Positions 1 to 11,962 of a stretch of 64,000 bases of DNA are shown here, one piece after another. Location of the stretch: the NCBI RefSeq assembly GCF_045679555.1, contig NC_092087.1, forward strand, positions 21,133,925 to 21,197,924. The letters are read 5' to 3'. The position numbers and the translations under genes were made by a program. The DNA comes from Salvelinus alpinus (taxonomy: Eukaryota > Chordata > Actinopteri > Salmoniformes > Salmonidae). How positions within the stretch are numbered: position 1 is the stretch's first letter; the number at the start of each line of letters is the position of its first letter. The notes under the pieces were generated by a model. The model ran no database searches. It was not told where the DNA came from and was given only the letters and a program-made list of their open reading frames with translations.

Positions 1-2820
1 ACAGCACAGAGGTCCTGGACGATGGCTCATCCTACACCAGCCAATCCAGCGCGGAGTATACAGTGCCTGGGAACCATACCCACCGCCCCAGGGACCGTCG
101 GCGTGGCAGGAAGGGCAACATCTACGCCAACACGGGCAGTATGCCCAACTTGGCACAGGCTGATGCCTGCTACAACACATACCAGCCCCCCCGTGCACCA
201 CGACCCACCACCACAGCCTACTATGTGACGGGCTACCCCAGCTACACAGAGCCAGAGCCCTACTCTAACGGAGTCTACATGTACAACAACGAGTTAGAGG
301 GTCACTACAACGTTAACCCTTCGTACCACGCCGCGCCGGCCTACCACGGACATGATGCGTACAGCAGTCGCTATGGTGACGACGAGATGGACGGTATGGC
401 TCAGAACCCCTACGCCACCCTGAGGCCGCCCAGGAACCGTCAAGCTCTGCCCAGGACGGAACATTTGACCAAGAACATCCAGAAGGCGCTGGTGGCAGAG
501 CACCTGAAAGGCTGGTACCACCGGAATGCAAGCCACAAGCAACCACAGGCCTACGACTACAACCAGAGGGGTTCCCAGCAGAGCCTGGGTTACCAGACCA
601 TGCCAGCTCCCTACAGCAGGAACACATCCTACTCCTCAGGTACAGACAGCCTGCAAACTCCCTCATCTCACATGCAAACAGAATGATATTCCAGTCTGTT
701 AGTCAAAGGCAATTATTTGGTAACACTTTAATGGGCAATGCAAAACGACACGCATCAGCCAACTCTGCATTCAAGCATGTCAATGAATGCTAACATTCAG
801 TCACTCGTATGCGTTCTATATCTCAGAGATAAATTGTCCTATTGTAACTTTTCTTTGTTGTGGTTTCTGTTCCAGTCTCGTCACAGCAGTCCTCCACAGC
901 AGGAGGCTGGCGCGTTCACCTGGGAGGGGGTATGTCAGAGTTCCACATGCCCCTGCCGGTGCAGCAGCCTTACCCCTCCTACGGCACCGCTCACTACAGC
1001 CACCACGCTCACAACAGGTGAGAGAAGTAACTCTTAGTCCCAATTCAGCTCCTTATCTGATTGGCTGTCCCTGATCCTACTTAACAATGGAGCTAAACAC
1101 CACTACTGTGTCATTGTGGAGAATGGATGCTCGCTGAAAAAAATGAAGCTTCTCTTTGATTTTATCGGCCACACACCATTATGACCTGTGTGTCTGACAT
1201 TCCCTTGCTGATCATGATATGTCCCAGAAGTGTTGGAAACAGTTTGATAGTTGGTGCTCACTCACTTGCAGGCCAATTAGCATGGCTGCTTGATATGGAT
1301 TATAGCGTCTGTCTGTGCAGCCAGTGGTTAGCTCATCTTACTGGCCTTAGGAATGGTTCTTCTTCTTCTCCTACTTTAACTGTCCACTGGGCTGCTCTCT
1401 TCATAGATATGGCTCATCTTGCTCCTCCTACCAGCACTCTAAGGGCTCTTGGTACAGCCCTGATGGCCAGAGGTGCTGTGCCTTTGTCCCTGCTAGCTCT
1501 TTATCCTCCACCACCTCTCCTCCTTTCCTTCCTCCTCCCCTGGCTGTGGGCTCTGGCTGGGCCCGGGGCCAGGGCAGGTGGGCCAGGGCTCCAGTCCCCT
1601 GCAGCAGCCCCACAGCTACAGAAGCCAGAGGCTTACTAAAGTCTCCTTTGCTAAGTGTAGCCCACGATAGTAGTAAGTAACCAGCTACCAGTCTGTCCTC
1701 AGCGTGACTTCATTGCTTGCTTGTTTTTTTAAAAGTGAGCTAAAACAATGTCCTGGTCTGTGCTTTGGGCTTCTCTTTTTCAATTAGTATCAAAGCTGTT
1801 TGTTTGGGCTGTCTCTCTCTCCCTCTCTATAAGGTAACTGCATGGCTTTTATGGTTGTTGTTCATTTCTGCCATCTCTTTCAGCTGCCATACCAAATTGT
1901 CATCCAGCGGTCACATTTCTCTTAAGGGGTGTGCATAGACATACACCACTTAAACTGTCAGTTACCCCTGCTGTCTCCTCTCCCTCCCCATTATCACTAT
2001 CACTGACCTTTGACCCTCTCGTGCACAGATGTCCCCCAGCAGGGTATGGGTGGAGGAGCTGTGATAGACTGGTGCCGGGGCCAGCAGTGGCTACAGGGTC
2101 ATTAGAGAGGTTTGATGCTGGTGCCTGTCATGGTACTGAGTTCTGACCACCGAAATTAAACACCCGCGCTAAAGAATGGGTGAGAGAAGAAACTAACTAC
2201 CGCCACAGATTCTATGGTGTTGGTGGTGACTCATTTTGTACGTGGCAGTAAAAAAACAACAACACAAGACTGCTTTGGTTGTCCTAGTACTCTTTACTCT
2301 ATGGTGGTGTACACTGGTGGTGGTGGGGGTGGTGGGGCAGCAGCTCTGGAAGTGGTGGTATCTGTGGAAGAAGGAAAGTGACCCTGCATTTTGGATATTT
2401 GAATGCTGCGTGTGTTTGATGCTTGTTGTTCATCTGTCCATCTGCTTTGTTTTAAGGTGTGTGAATAGTTTAATCCTGGTGGAACACACTAACTAACACC
2501 TGTCATTTTGAAACTGGGATAGAACTCTCTTAAAGGTGTTCCATTTCATTTCTCCAGTGCTGTATTCCAATGAAGTAACAACCCAGGGTTAAATTACTCA
2601 AATAACTTTTCACCAGTGGAGATGTCTCTTTTCTTGGATTGTATTATCAGTTTTTTGTTGCTAGCCTAACCTGTATACATCCTGTATGTGTTGCAGACCC
2701 AATGTAGATGTGAACCAAACAGAAACCTACATCAACAGCCAAACGAACTGCAGCTTGGATCCAGATGACCAGAGACTTTACTGGCATGAGGGCTCCTCCA
2801 AACCTGGAACTATAGTGTAG
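1..2820 (+). CDS. frmd4b: FERM-domain scaffold protein FRMD4B-like, 3' part (last three coding exons)
   Basis: Three exons can be joined in frame: 1-639 (continues upstream of the window), 876-1017 and 2697-2820. Splice sites are AG|GTACAG at 639/640, TTCCAG before 876, CAG|GTGAGA after 1017 and TTGCAG before 2697; exon phases fit. The visible protein is the C-terminal tail beyond the FERM and CUPID regions, rich in Tyr, Ser, Pro and His, with the segment NIQKALVAEHLKGWYHR. It ends in KPGTIV, a class I PDZ ligand (T-x-V). FRMD4A/FRMD4B are FERM scaffolds at cell junctions; FRMD4B (GRSP1) binds the ARF exchange factor GRP1/cytohesin-3. The family call comes from recalled tail sequence. The choice of B over A rests on the arl6ip5 neighbour, as FRMD4B and ARL6IP5 are adjacent in human 3p14. 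FRMD4A is the alternative. No stop or frameshift is seen. Confidence 0.75.
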
Positions 2821-3900
2821 CAGTCAGGGCCATCAACTTTCTCAACTTCCACTTTGTGACGCTAACATGTGCCTTGGACTGCACTTACCTGCTTTTCTGG
2901 ATGGAAAAAGGATCCAAAGAATCAAATATCAACCACTGTGGAATTCACACAGGGGAGGACCTTAAGTCTAAGTACAACTGATTTGAGTTCTCATACACGG
3001 AATTGCCAAAGTAGGTCCACCTGCGTACGTTCTCTGAAAGCAGAATTACAACACGGTCACCTGATCTGAATGTTCTGGATTGCTAGGGGGGTATGTGTCT
3101 GTGCACTGAGGTGCACTTGGTGCTGTGGCTGGTTGGGTTAGTCTGAGAGGCTGGCATGAGGATGGAGGATAATGAACATGACTTGTCCTGCAAGATTGAT
3201 AATTGGGCAAGCTGTATGCTCACCATTACAATGACAGATCTCTCCAATATTGACACTTTTAAATGTTGAAATGAAGGATTGAAATTGGATTTTGAGTGTG
3301 AAGATGACTAGCAATGGCGACCTGCTGAAACGTTCTCCAGTCACTACTAATTTCTAGAGCCCATTCTATGATAGTGTTTGCAGATACTGTACAGCACTTT
3401 GTGCTATTTGTAGGTTGTCAGTCTTTTTGCACCAGCCATTTAACACAGTATTTGGACCTCTCTCTTGTTCTCAGTAATTTGATCGTCTTTACTGCCAAAT
3501 GCTTCAGTCTAACCATTAAAGTCTAGACTCAACCATGTCAGCTTTTATACTTTCAAAGACCATGTTAACACTTTATCAGTGCCGGTTATGTAATACGTCC
3601 ACTCTATTACATGGCTTCATTTTATTGCTCAGTGCAGTGAGACAAAATGTCAGTTTTAAGTGCTTATTGCATCCCATGCTGGAATCCATGGACTGGTGCT
3701 TTCCATTCCTCTCAAGAAGGAATTTGTATGTACATGTTGATAATGTAAATAGATTGTACAGAACTGTTTTTGGAGCATTTTTTATATATTTTAAGAAGCA
3801 TGTTATGAATAGTAAACCATCACATTTGTCAAGCTGGTTCTTAGTCGTTTGTATAATTTGAAATGCGTTTGAATTAAAACAAACATTCTGAGCTATGTCC
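2821..3900 (+). other. 3' UTR of the frmd4b-like gene with candidate poly(A) signal
   Basis: About 1 kb of non-coding sequence follows the TAG stop at 2818-2820. It looks repeat-free. ATTAAA at 3873-3878 is the best poly(A) hexamer candidate; an alternative AATTAAA-like context was not seen closer to the stop. The transcript end is inferred only. Confidence 0.5.
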
Positions 3901-4584
3901 TCAGTTTATTCATGTTTTAGTCTATGGTTGTGATGACGTCTGTTGAGGATCTGAGAAGAACTGAAAAACAAATATCCAGTAACTGATTCAGTACAACACA
4001 GGATTTAAATCTAGATCCATTTAATCAATCACTTCAATTTGTCTCCTTTCAGCCAGTGTAATTAGTTAATTGGGTTTTACCGTAAAGAAAGTACAATGCT
4101 TTTTTTACTTAAAATAATGAACTTAAAGAGCTCAGGACGATAATGACTCTTTTACGTTGCTATAATCCCCCCCTAAATAAATCAGTTTCAGTAAAGTGTC
4201 GCATGAATGGCTTTGGATTGGGATGTTTTTCAATGTGACTGTGACAAACATTTTCAACCTCTTTCCCACCAGACTATGTAATTAGTACTTCTGTTCTAAC
4301 CATCACCACAGTAACATATCTATCTCCCTGCACTTGCTAGGGACAAGTTAGAGGGATAAAATATGCCTGACACAGAAAATGAGCTTGTGCGGTGGAGGAG
4401 ATCTTCGTGGGCTATACTCAGCCTTATCTCAGTCTGGTAGGTTGATGGTCTGTTGCGCCGAATAAAGGAAATAAAACGAATATTCAAAACTCCTTGCACA
4501 CAGAACACCAAGCTGGTAATGGTGATATAACTGAGTAGAACAATCCTTCTACACCAGACTGACAACATTACCTACATCCTTCAT
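3901..4584. other. Intergenic stretch, no gene recognised
   Basis: AT-rich sequence between the frmd4b 3' UTR and a LINE 3' end. The open frames here are short and show no family resemblance. Nothing else is supported. Confidence 0.5.
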
Positions 4585-5732
4585 TCACCTTACAGTGAAA
4601 TTTTTACTTACAAGCCCCTAAACAACACTGCAGTTTCAAAAAATACGGATAAGAATAAGAGATTAAATTAACAAGTAATTAAAGAGCAGCAGTAAAAAAT
4701 AACAATATATACAGTGGGTTGCCAGTACAGAGTCAATGTGCGGGGGCACCGGTTAGTTGAGGTAGTATGTACATGTAGGTTGTGTTAATTAAAGTGACTA
4801 TACATAGATAACAACAGAGTGGCAGTGGTGTGGAGAGGGGGGGGGGGTTCAAAGCAAATAGTCTGGGTAGCCATTTGACTAGATGTTCAGGAGTCAAAGA
4901 CCTTGGGGGTAAAAGCTGTTTAGAAGCATCTTGGACCAAGATGGCGCTCTGGTACCGCTTGCCATGTGGTAGCAGAGAGAACAGTCTATGACTAGGGTGG
5001 CTGGAGTCTTTGACAATTTTTAGGGCCTTCCTCTGACACCGCCTGGTATAGAGGCAGGAAGCTTGGCCCCAGGGATATACTGAGCCGTTCGCACTACCCT
5101 CTAGTGCCTTGCGGTCGGAGGCCAAGCAGTTGCCATACCAGGCAGTGATACAACCAGGCAGGATGCTCTCGATGGAGCAGCTGTAGAACCTTTTGAGGAT
5201 CTGAGGACCTATGCCAAATCTTTTCAGTCTCCTGAGAGGGAATATGTTTTGTCGTGCCCCCTTCACGACTGTCTTGGTGTGCTTGGACCATGTTAGTTTG
5301 TTGGTGATGTGGACACCAAAGAACTTGAAGCTCTCAACCTGCTCCAATGCAGCCCCGTTGATGAGAATGGGGGCGTGCTCGGTCCTCCTTTTCCTGTAGT
5401 CCACAATCATCTCCTTTGTCTTGATCAGGTTGAGGGAGAGGTTGTTGTCCTGGCACCACACGGCCAGGTCTCTGACCTTCTCCCTATAGGCTGTCTCGTT
5501 GTTGTCGGTGATCAGGCCTACCACTGTTGTGTCGTCGGCAAATGTAATGATGGTGTTGGAGTCGTGCCTGGCCGTGCAGTCATGAGTGAACAGGGAGTAC
5601 AGGAGGGGGCTGAGCACGCACCCCTGAGGGGCCCCTGTGTTGAGGATCAGTGTGGCGGATGTGTTGTTACCTACCCTCACCACCTGGGGATGGCCCGTCA
5701 GGAAGTCCAGGATCTGATATGCCCCCCCCCCC
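4585..5732 (-). mobile_element. Non-LTR retrotransposon fragment (LINE), reverse transcriptase C-terminal part and 3' UTR
   Basis: A 316-aa open frame on the minus strand (5683 down to 4733) starts near the RT palm. It contains GAPQGCVLSPLLYSLF (RT motif 4) and FADDTTVVG, the catalytic YxDD-type box with F for Y, followed by thumb-like sequence with KTKEMIVDYRK. The 3' UTR runs down to about 4585. The 5' side is cut at a C-homopolymer (5721-5734), where unrelated repeat begins. This layout is typical of 5'-truncated LINE copies. I recognise it as a very common salmonid LINE (Rex/L2-like) but cannot assign the clade. No endonuclease domain is present, so it is inactive. Confidence 0.85.
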
Positions 5733-6424
5733 CCCGTCTCAGCCTTCAGTATCTATGCTGCAATAGTCTATGTGCTGGGGGGCTAGGGTCAGTCTGTTAT
5801 GTCCGGTGTTATTCGCCTGTATTATCTGGTGTCCTGCGTGAACTTAAGTATGCCCCCTCTAATTCCTTCTCCTCTCGGACGACCTGAACCCTAGGACCAT
5901 GCCTCAGGACATCCTGGCCTGATGACTCCTTGCTGTCCACAGTTCACCTGGTCGTGCTGCTGCTCCACTCTTCTGTCTGCGGCTATGGAACCCTGACCTC
6001 TTCACCGGACGTGCTACCTCTCTACCACACCTGCTATTTCAACCTCTGAATGCCTGGCTATGAAAAGCCAAGAGACATTTACTCCTGATGTTCTGACAGG
6101 GTGCCCCTCTACAACCACTGTGATTATTATTTGACAATGCTCGTCGTCTATGAAAGTTTGAACATCTTGGAGAACAATCTGGCCTTAATGGCCATGTACT
6201 GTTACAATCTCCACCCGGCACAGTCAGAAGGGGACTTGCCACCCCTCAGAGCCTGGTTCCTCGCTAGGTTTCTTCCTAGGTTCCTGCCTTTCTAAGTTTT
6301 TTTTCCTAGCCACCGTGCTCTTACATCTGCATTGCTTGCTGTTTGGGGTTTTAGGCTGGGTTTCTGTATAAAACTTTGTGACATCTGCTGATGTAAAAAG
6401 GGCTTTATAAATACATTTGATTGA
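5733..6424 (+). mobile_element. Retroposed repeat with LINE-like 3' tail
   Basis: This block is directly joined to the C-tract at the 5' end of the preceding LINE copy. It ends in the sequence GGGCTTTATAAATACATTTG, the 3' tail shared by a very abundant salmonid retroposon family that I recognise by eye. No long reading frame is maintained. The 5' boundary is approximate. Confidence 0.55.
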
Positions 6425-6719
6425 CCTATTTCAGAGTAGCAGAGTATAAAGTGTCATAGCTGTAAACAACTGTTGCTAGCCTCAGGTTTTGGCTCCATTT
6501 TCTCACCACTGTGTAGTCAAACTGGTTTTGTCACTGCATAAGCTGTAAACCAGACAAAACCAGTTTGTTTAAAGACAGACGCCCGCTCTGTCCTTCGCAC
6601 GTATGACAAGCTAAAGTCAACCGCACTGAACCTGGGACCGTTTAGGAGGGTGCAACATTGAAGAACAGTCAGATAGAAATGTACATATGATTGTCATGCT
6701 CATTGGGAAATGAGGCAGG

Positions 6720-6832
6720 TTGACGTTTATTGGGATGAATCTGTACACAGCTAGAAACATAAGAGTTTCGCTGCACCTGTGATAAAATGTGCAAAACTGT
6801 ACACGAACAGTAAACTTTAATTTGATTTGATC
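6720..6832 (+). repeat. LINE 3'-end fragment ending in a TTTGATTTGATT-type tail
   Basis: The segment carries a TTTCGCTGCACCTG core and ends in TTTAATTTGATTTGATC. The same 3' end occurs at 57,150-57,335, so both look like 3' remnants of one LINE family. The surrounding 6,426-7,205 shows no gene. Confidence 0.5.
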
Positions 6833-7210
6833 TTGTCCTGGAGGCTGAACTGAGCAATTTCCACTAGATGGGCCAGCTGCAAAGTCAAAATTGACTATAT
6901 ATTGTAAAAATGAATGAAAACAAAAAATTTATTTTTGGTCTTAATTTAAGATAAGGGTTAGGAATAAGGTTAGCAGTGTGGTTAGGTTTTAAATCATATT
7001 TTATGACTGTGGCAGCTAGTGACTACCTTGCAGAGCTACCTCCAGTACATGAGTTATTCCAACAATGCCAACCTGCGGAAATGTGTTGGTTCTATTTATC
7101 ACATTTCTTTCTACATTCTGAAGGTTTCACCTCACTGGATAGTCAATACTCCATGTAGTGAGAGTGCGATGGAGCCTCCACTCTTCCGCGTGGACCAGTA
7201 TGTGACCCCA

Positions 7211-7611
7211 TGTCACGTTCTGACCATAGTTCTTGTGTGTTGTGCTTGTTTTAGTGTTGGTCAGGACGTGAGCTGGGTGGGCATTCTATGTTGTGTGTCT
7301 TGTTTGTCCGTTTCTATGTTTGGCCTAATATGGTTCTCAATCAGAGGCAGATGTTTTGTGTTGTCTCTGATTGGGAATCATATATATGTGGCTTGTTTTG
7401 TGTTGGGGATTGTGGGTGATTGTTTCCTGTCTCTGTGTTTTCTATGCACCAGCTAGGACTGTATCGGTTTGCCACATTTATTATTTTGTATTTGTTAAGT
7501 GTTCACGTTTATTGTTCGTATTAAACATGTTGAGCACTGGCTACGCTGCGTGTTGGTCTGATCCCTGTTCCACCCCCTCTTCTAGTGAAGAGAGGGAAGG
7601 CTGCCGCTACA
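7211..7611 (+). mobile_element. Solo LTR with 5-bp target site duplication
   Basis: The unit starts TGTCACG and ends GCTACA, with canonical TG...CA termini. It is flanked by a perfect direct repeat CCCCA (7206-7210 and 7612-7616), as expected for LTR-element integration. Length is 401 bp. An ATTAAA at 7521-7526 precedes an ATG at 7528, which opens a frame to the LTR end encoding YAACWSDPC. The LTR element at 61,591-63,425 has a closely similar layout, with HAAPWSTP in the same place. No internal region remains, so this is a product of LTR-LTR recombination. Confidence 0.85.
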
Positions 7612-7807
7612 CCCCAAGGCAGCAGCTACTCTTACTGGAATCCAGCAAAAATGAAGGCAGTAATATACTGTTACAAGCATTGGTTTTTCCATTTATGTTT
7701 TGAAGTTGGACTTTAGCTCGTTAGCGTTAGCACGTATAGCTTGTTAGCACGTATAGCTCGTTAGCACGTAGGGCGCACCGATTGATGTCACCTTGTTAGT
7801 CAGTATG

Positions 7808-8208
7808 TGTTACGGTGTGTCATCTGTGCTGGCCCAGGTGCTATTTAAGTTGTCTTGATAGATGCGGAGGGTTAACACCTTTAGGTGGCTCGCCCTATTT
7901 TGATTTCTAGACAAACAATATTTTATCTGATTTTGTTTTGCTCCACCTTTTTGGTTTGTTTCTTGTCTTTAAGTTGTGGGTTTTTCTTTTGTTTGCCTCT
8001 TGGGCAAATTTAGTGGGCGCTCATGGTGGGTGTCTTTCAGGTTCCAGTTGTTGTTGCTAGTCAACTGTCAGTGGACAACCCCATGAGTGTCTTTTAGAAC
8101 CCCTCCTAAAACTCCACCTGTTTTGTTTTGGTTGTTGTCAATGACTCTTTGTTAGTTCCCCCTTCTGTTTGAGTGACATTATTTGGTTTCTTGCTGGGGA
8201 ACGTAACA
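7808..8208 (+). mobile_element. Probable LTR-like repeat with TGTTACG...CGTAACA ends
   Basis: The ends are inverted (TGTTACG and CGTAACA) and 401 bp apart. The block is a familiar high-copy salmonid repeat. A target duplication is not convincing: the flanks read GTATG on the left and TATAC on the right, so it is either eroded or the boundaries are off by a few bases. The short stretch upstream (7,695-7,770) has three diverged TTAGCACGTA-type repeats. Confidence 0.5.
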
Positions 8209-8321
8209 TATACATTATTTAAAAATAATAATGTAAACATACATTTTACAACAGATCTCACAATACATTAAGTGTGTGCCTTCTGGCCACTACTGTACTA
8301 CAACACACAATCTAGGTGTAC

Positions 8322-8436
8322 AGTACATGTATGTGTGACTCTTCACAGTCCTCGCTGTTCCATTAGGTGTATTTTTATAATTTTTATTTTACTGCTTGAG
8401 TGAGTTACTTGATGTGGAATAGAGTTCCATGTGTCC
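8322..8436 (-). repeat. LINE 3'-region fragment
   Basis: The segment around TACTTGATGTGGAATAGAG matches, by eye, the antisense 3' region of an abundant salmonid L2-type LINE. It abuts the truncated end of a Tc1-like element at about 8437. Boundaries are approximate. Confidence 0.4.
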
Positions 8437-9497
8437 AGATGCCACTCCTGAGTTGTCTTGGCTGTGTGCTTAGGGTCGTTGTTCTGTTGGAAGGAGAACT
8501 TTCACCCCAGTCTGAAAACTTGCTCCAGAGCGTTCAGGACTTTGTGTACTTTGCTCCGTTCATCTTTGCCTCGATCCTTACTAGTCTCCTAGTCCCTACT
8601 GCTGAAAAATATCTCCACAGCATGATGCTGCTACCACCATGCATCACAATAGGGATTGTTCCAGGTTTCCTCCAGATGTGAGGTTAGGCATTCAGGCCAA
8701 AGAGTTCAATCTTGGTTTCATCAGACCAGAGAATACCAAGAGGGCTGTCATGTGCCTTTTACTGAGGAGTGGCTTCCGTCTGGTCACCTAACCATAAAGG
8801 CCTGATTGGTGGAGTGCTGCAAAGATGGTCGTCCTTCTGGAATGTTCTCCCATCTCTACAGAGGAACTCTAGAGCTCTGTCAGAGTGACCATCGGGTTAT
8901 TGGTCACCTCCTTGACCAAGACCCTTCTTCCCCGATTGCTTAGTTTGGCCGGGCGGCCAACCCTAGGAAGAGTCTTGGTGGTTCCAAACTTCTTCCAATT
9001 AAGAATTATGGAGGCCACTGTGTTCTTGGGGACCTTCAATGCTGCAGAAATGTTTGGGTACCCTTCCCCAGATCTGTGCCTTGACACAATCCTGTTCGGG
9101 GCATTACAGACAATTCCTTTGACCTCATGGCTTGGTTTTTGCTCTGACATGCATTGTCAACTGTGGGACCTTATATAGACAGGTGTGTGCCTTTCCAAAT
9201 CCTGTTCAATCAATTGAATTTACCACAAGTGGACTCCAATCAAGTTGTAGAAACATCTCAAGGATGATCAATAGAAACAGGATGCACTTGAGCTCAATTT
9301 CGAGTCTCATAGCAAAGGGTCTGAATACTTATGTAAAGAAGGTATTTCTTAAAACCTGTTTTTGCTTTGTCACTATTGGGTATTGTGTGTAGATTGCTAA
9401 GGATTTTTTTTTCAATTAATCAATTTTAGAATAAGGCTGTAACGTTATGAAATGTGGAAAAAGTCAAGGGGTCTGAATACTTTCCGAAGGCACTGTA
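8437..9497 (-). mobile_element. Tc1-like transposon, truncated, transposase on minus strand
   Basis: The right end is intact: TA at 9496-9497 with terminal repeat (minus strand) ACAGTGCCTTCGGAAAGTAT. An open frame from 9150 to 8869 encodes the paired-like DNA-binding N-terminus of a Tc1 transposase: HRSGEGYPNISAALKVPKNT (first HTH) and GRPAKLSNRGRR (GRPR-type linker). Further left are remnants of the DDE domain, up to a sequence resembling the MDNDPKHT region, and then the element breaks off at about 8437. The outer left repeat is missing. Two other copies of this family are at 39,901 and 61,479. Confidence 0.85.
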
Positions 9498-10279
9498 TAG
9501 CAGTGGGTGTCATAACATAACATATACATTTTTCCAGAAACATACTATGATCGATAATGTCAAAAGCCGCACTGAAGTCTAACAAAACAGCTCCCACAAT
9601 CGTTTTATTATAATTTTCTCTCAGCCAATCATCAGTCATTTGTGTAAGTGCCGTGAATGTTTAATGAGCTTCCCTATAAGTGTGCTGAAAGTGTGTTGTT
9701 AATTTATTTACTGTAAAATTGTATTGTATCTGGTCAAACACAAATCTTCCAAAAGTTTACTAAAGGTTGATAACAGGCTGATTGGTCAGCTATTTGAGCC
9801 AGTAAAGGGGGCTTTACTATTCTTAGGTAGCAGAATTTATTTTGCTTCCCCCTAGGCCTGAGGGCAAACACTTTTTTGTAAGCTTAGATTGAAGATATGT
9901 TAGAAAGGAGTGGCAATATCGTCCGCTATCATCCTCAGTAATTTTCCATCCAAGTTGTCAGACCCAGGTGGCTTGTAATTATTGATAGAAAACAATAATG
10001 TTTTTACCTCTTCCACACTCACTTTACAGTATTCAAAATCACAATGTCTTTCTGTCTTTCATAATTTGGTCGGTTATACTTGGATGTGTTGGTTCCGTGT
10101 TTGTTGTTGGCATGTCATGCCTGAGTTTGCTAATCTTGCCAATGAAAAAATCAATAAAGTAGTTGGCAATATCAATTGGTATTGTGATGAATGAGCCATC
10201 TGATTCAATAAATGATGGAGCTGAGTTTGCCTTTTTGCCCAAAATGTAATTTAAGCTGCTCCAAAGCTTTTTACTATGC

Positions 10280-11962
10280 TACTAAACTCAGCAAAAAAAG
10301 AAACGTCCCTTTTTCAGGACCCTGTCTTTCAAAGATAATTCGTAAAAATCTAAATAACTTCACAGATCTTCATTGTAAAGGGTTAAAACACTGTTTCCCA
10401 TGCTTGTTCAATGAACCATAAACAATGAATGAACATGCACCCGTGGAATGGTCATTAAGACACTAACAGCTTAACAGACGGTAGGCAATTAAGGTCACAG
10501 CTATGAAAACTTAAGACACGAAAGAGGCCTTTCTACTGACTCTGAAAAACACCAAAAGAAAGATGCCCAGGGTCCCTGCTCATCTGTGTGAACGTACGTT
10601 AGGCATGCTGCAAGGAAGCATGAGGACTTATCTGTCGTTCTGCCCCTGAACAAGGCAGTTAACCTACCGTTCCTAGACCGTCATTGAAAATAAGAATGTG
10701 TTCTTAACTGATTTAAATAAAGCCTATTTAAATAAAGGTGTAAAAAAAAAAACAGTCAAATCGGTGTCCAAAAATACCGATATCCAATTGTTATGACTAC
10801 TTGAAATCTGCCCTAATTAATCGGCCATTCCGATTAATCGGTAGACCTCTAGTCCATACTGTGAGACGCCTAAGACAGCACTACAGGGAGACAGGACGGA
10901 CATCTGATCGTCCTCGCAGTGGCAGACCACGTATAACAACACCTGCACAGGATCGGTACATCCGAACATCACACCTGCGGGACAGGTACAGGATGGCAAC
11001 AACAACTGCCCGAGTTACACCAGGAACGCACAATCCCTCCATCAGTGCTCAGACTAACCACAATAGGCTGAGAGAGGCCGGACTGAGGGCTTGTAGGCCT
11101 GTTTTAAGGCAGGTCCTCACCAGACATCACCGGCAACAACGTTGCCTATGGGCACAAACCCACCGTCGCTGGACCAGACAGGACTGGCAAAAAGTGCTCT
11201 TCACTGACGAGTCGTGGTTTTGTCTCACCAGGGGTGATGGTCGGATTCGGGTTTATCGTCGAAGGAATGAGCGTTACACCGAGGCCTGTACTCTGGAGTG
11301 GGATCGATTTGGAGGTGGAGGGTCCGTCATGGTCTGGGGCGGTGTGTCACAGCATCATCGGACTGAGCTTGTTGTCATTGCAGGCAATCTCAATGCTGTG
11401 CGTTACACATGCGTTCCCTCGTGTGGTACTTTTCCTGCAGGTTCATCCTGACATGACCCTTCAGCATGACAATGCCACCAGCCATACTGCTCATTCTGTG
11501 TGTGATTTCCTGCAAGACAGGAATGTCAGTGTTCTGCCATGGCCAGCGAAGAGCCCGGATCTCAATCCCATTGAGCACGACTGGGACCTGTTGGATCGGA
11601 AGGTGAGGGATAGGGCCATTCCCCCCCAGAAATGTCCGGGAACTTGCAGGTGCCTTGGTGGAAGAGTGGGGTAACATCTCACAGCAAGGACTGGCAAATC
11701 TGGTGTAGTCCATGAGGAGGAGATGCACTGCAGTACTTAATGCAGCTGGTGGCCACACCAGATACTGACTGTTACTTTTAATTTTGACCCCCCCTTTGTT
11801 CAGGGACACATTATTCCATTTCTGTTAGTCACGTGTCTGTGTAACTTGTTCAGTTTATGTCTCAGTTGTTGAATCTTATGTTCATACAAATATTCACACA
11901 TGTTAAGTTTGCTGAAAATAAACACAGTTGACAGTGACAGTTTCTTTTTTGCTGGGTTTATA
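10280..11962 (+). mobile_element. Tc1-like transposon inserted in the LINE, transposase broken
   Basis: Terminal repeats match at both ends: ACTCAGCAAAAAAAGAAACG on the left and its complement (CAGCAAAAAAGAAACTGTCA) on the right, with TA at the junctions. The transposase is on the plus strand: GRPRITTPAQDRYIR (linker), VLFTDESWF (first catalytic Asp), GGSVMVWGGVS, then a frameshift near 11,390 to MTLQHDNATSHTAHS (second Asp) and [12 protein letters not shown] (catalytic Glu). A second frameshift occurs near 11,625. The N-terminal coding part is interrupted and partly replaced by a retroposon-derived block at 10,628-10,853. Confidence 0.88.
10628..10853 (+). repeat. SINE 3' part plus further repeat, inserted within the Tc1-like element
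   Basis: CCCCTGAACAAGGCAGTTAA and TTGAAAATAAGAATGTGTTC match, in opposite orientation, the 3' half of the SINE at 43,050-43,230. The tail ends in an A-run at 10,742. It is followed by a short repeat containing TTAATCGGCCATTCCGATTAATCGG-like inverted sequence (10,818-10,842). The tRNA head is missing. The insertion replaces roughly 30 bp of the host transposase, so it is an insertion-deletion event. Confidence 0.65.

Noticed and set aside
1181-1639. 152-aa open frame within frmd4b intron
   Set aside because: No splice context joining it to the neighbouring exons in phase, low-complexity Leu/Pro-rich end, no known family; treated as intronic chance frame.
5309-5887. Plus-strand 192-aa open frame
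   Set aside because: It is antisense to the LINE reverse transcriptase frame and shows no family resemblance of its own.
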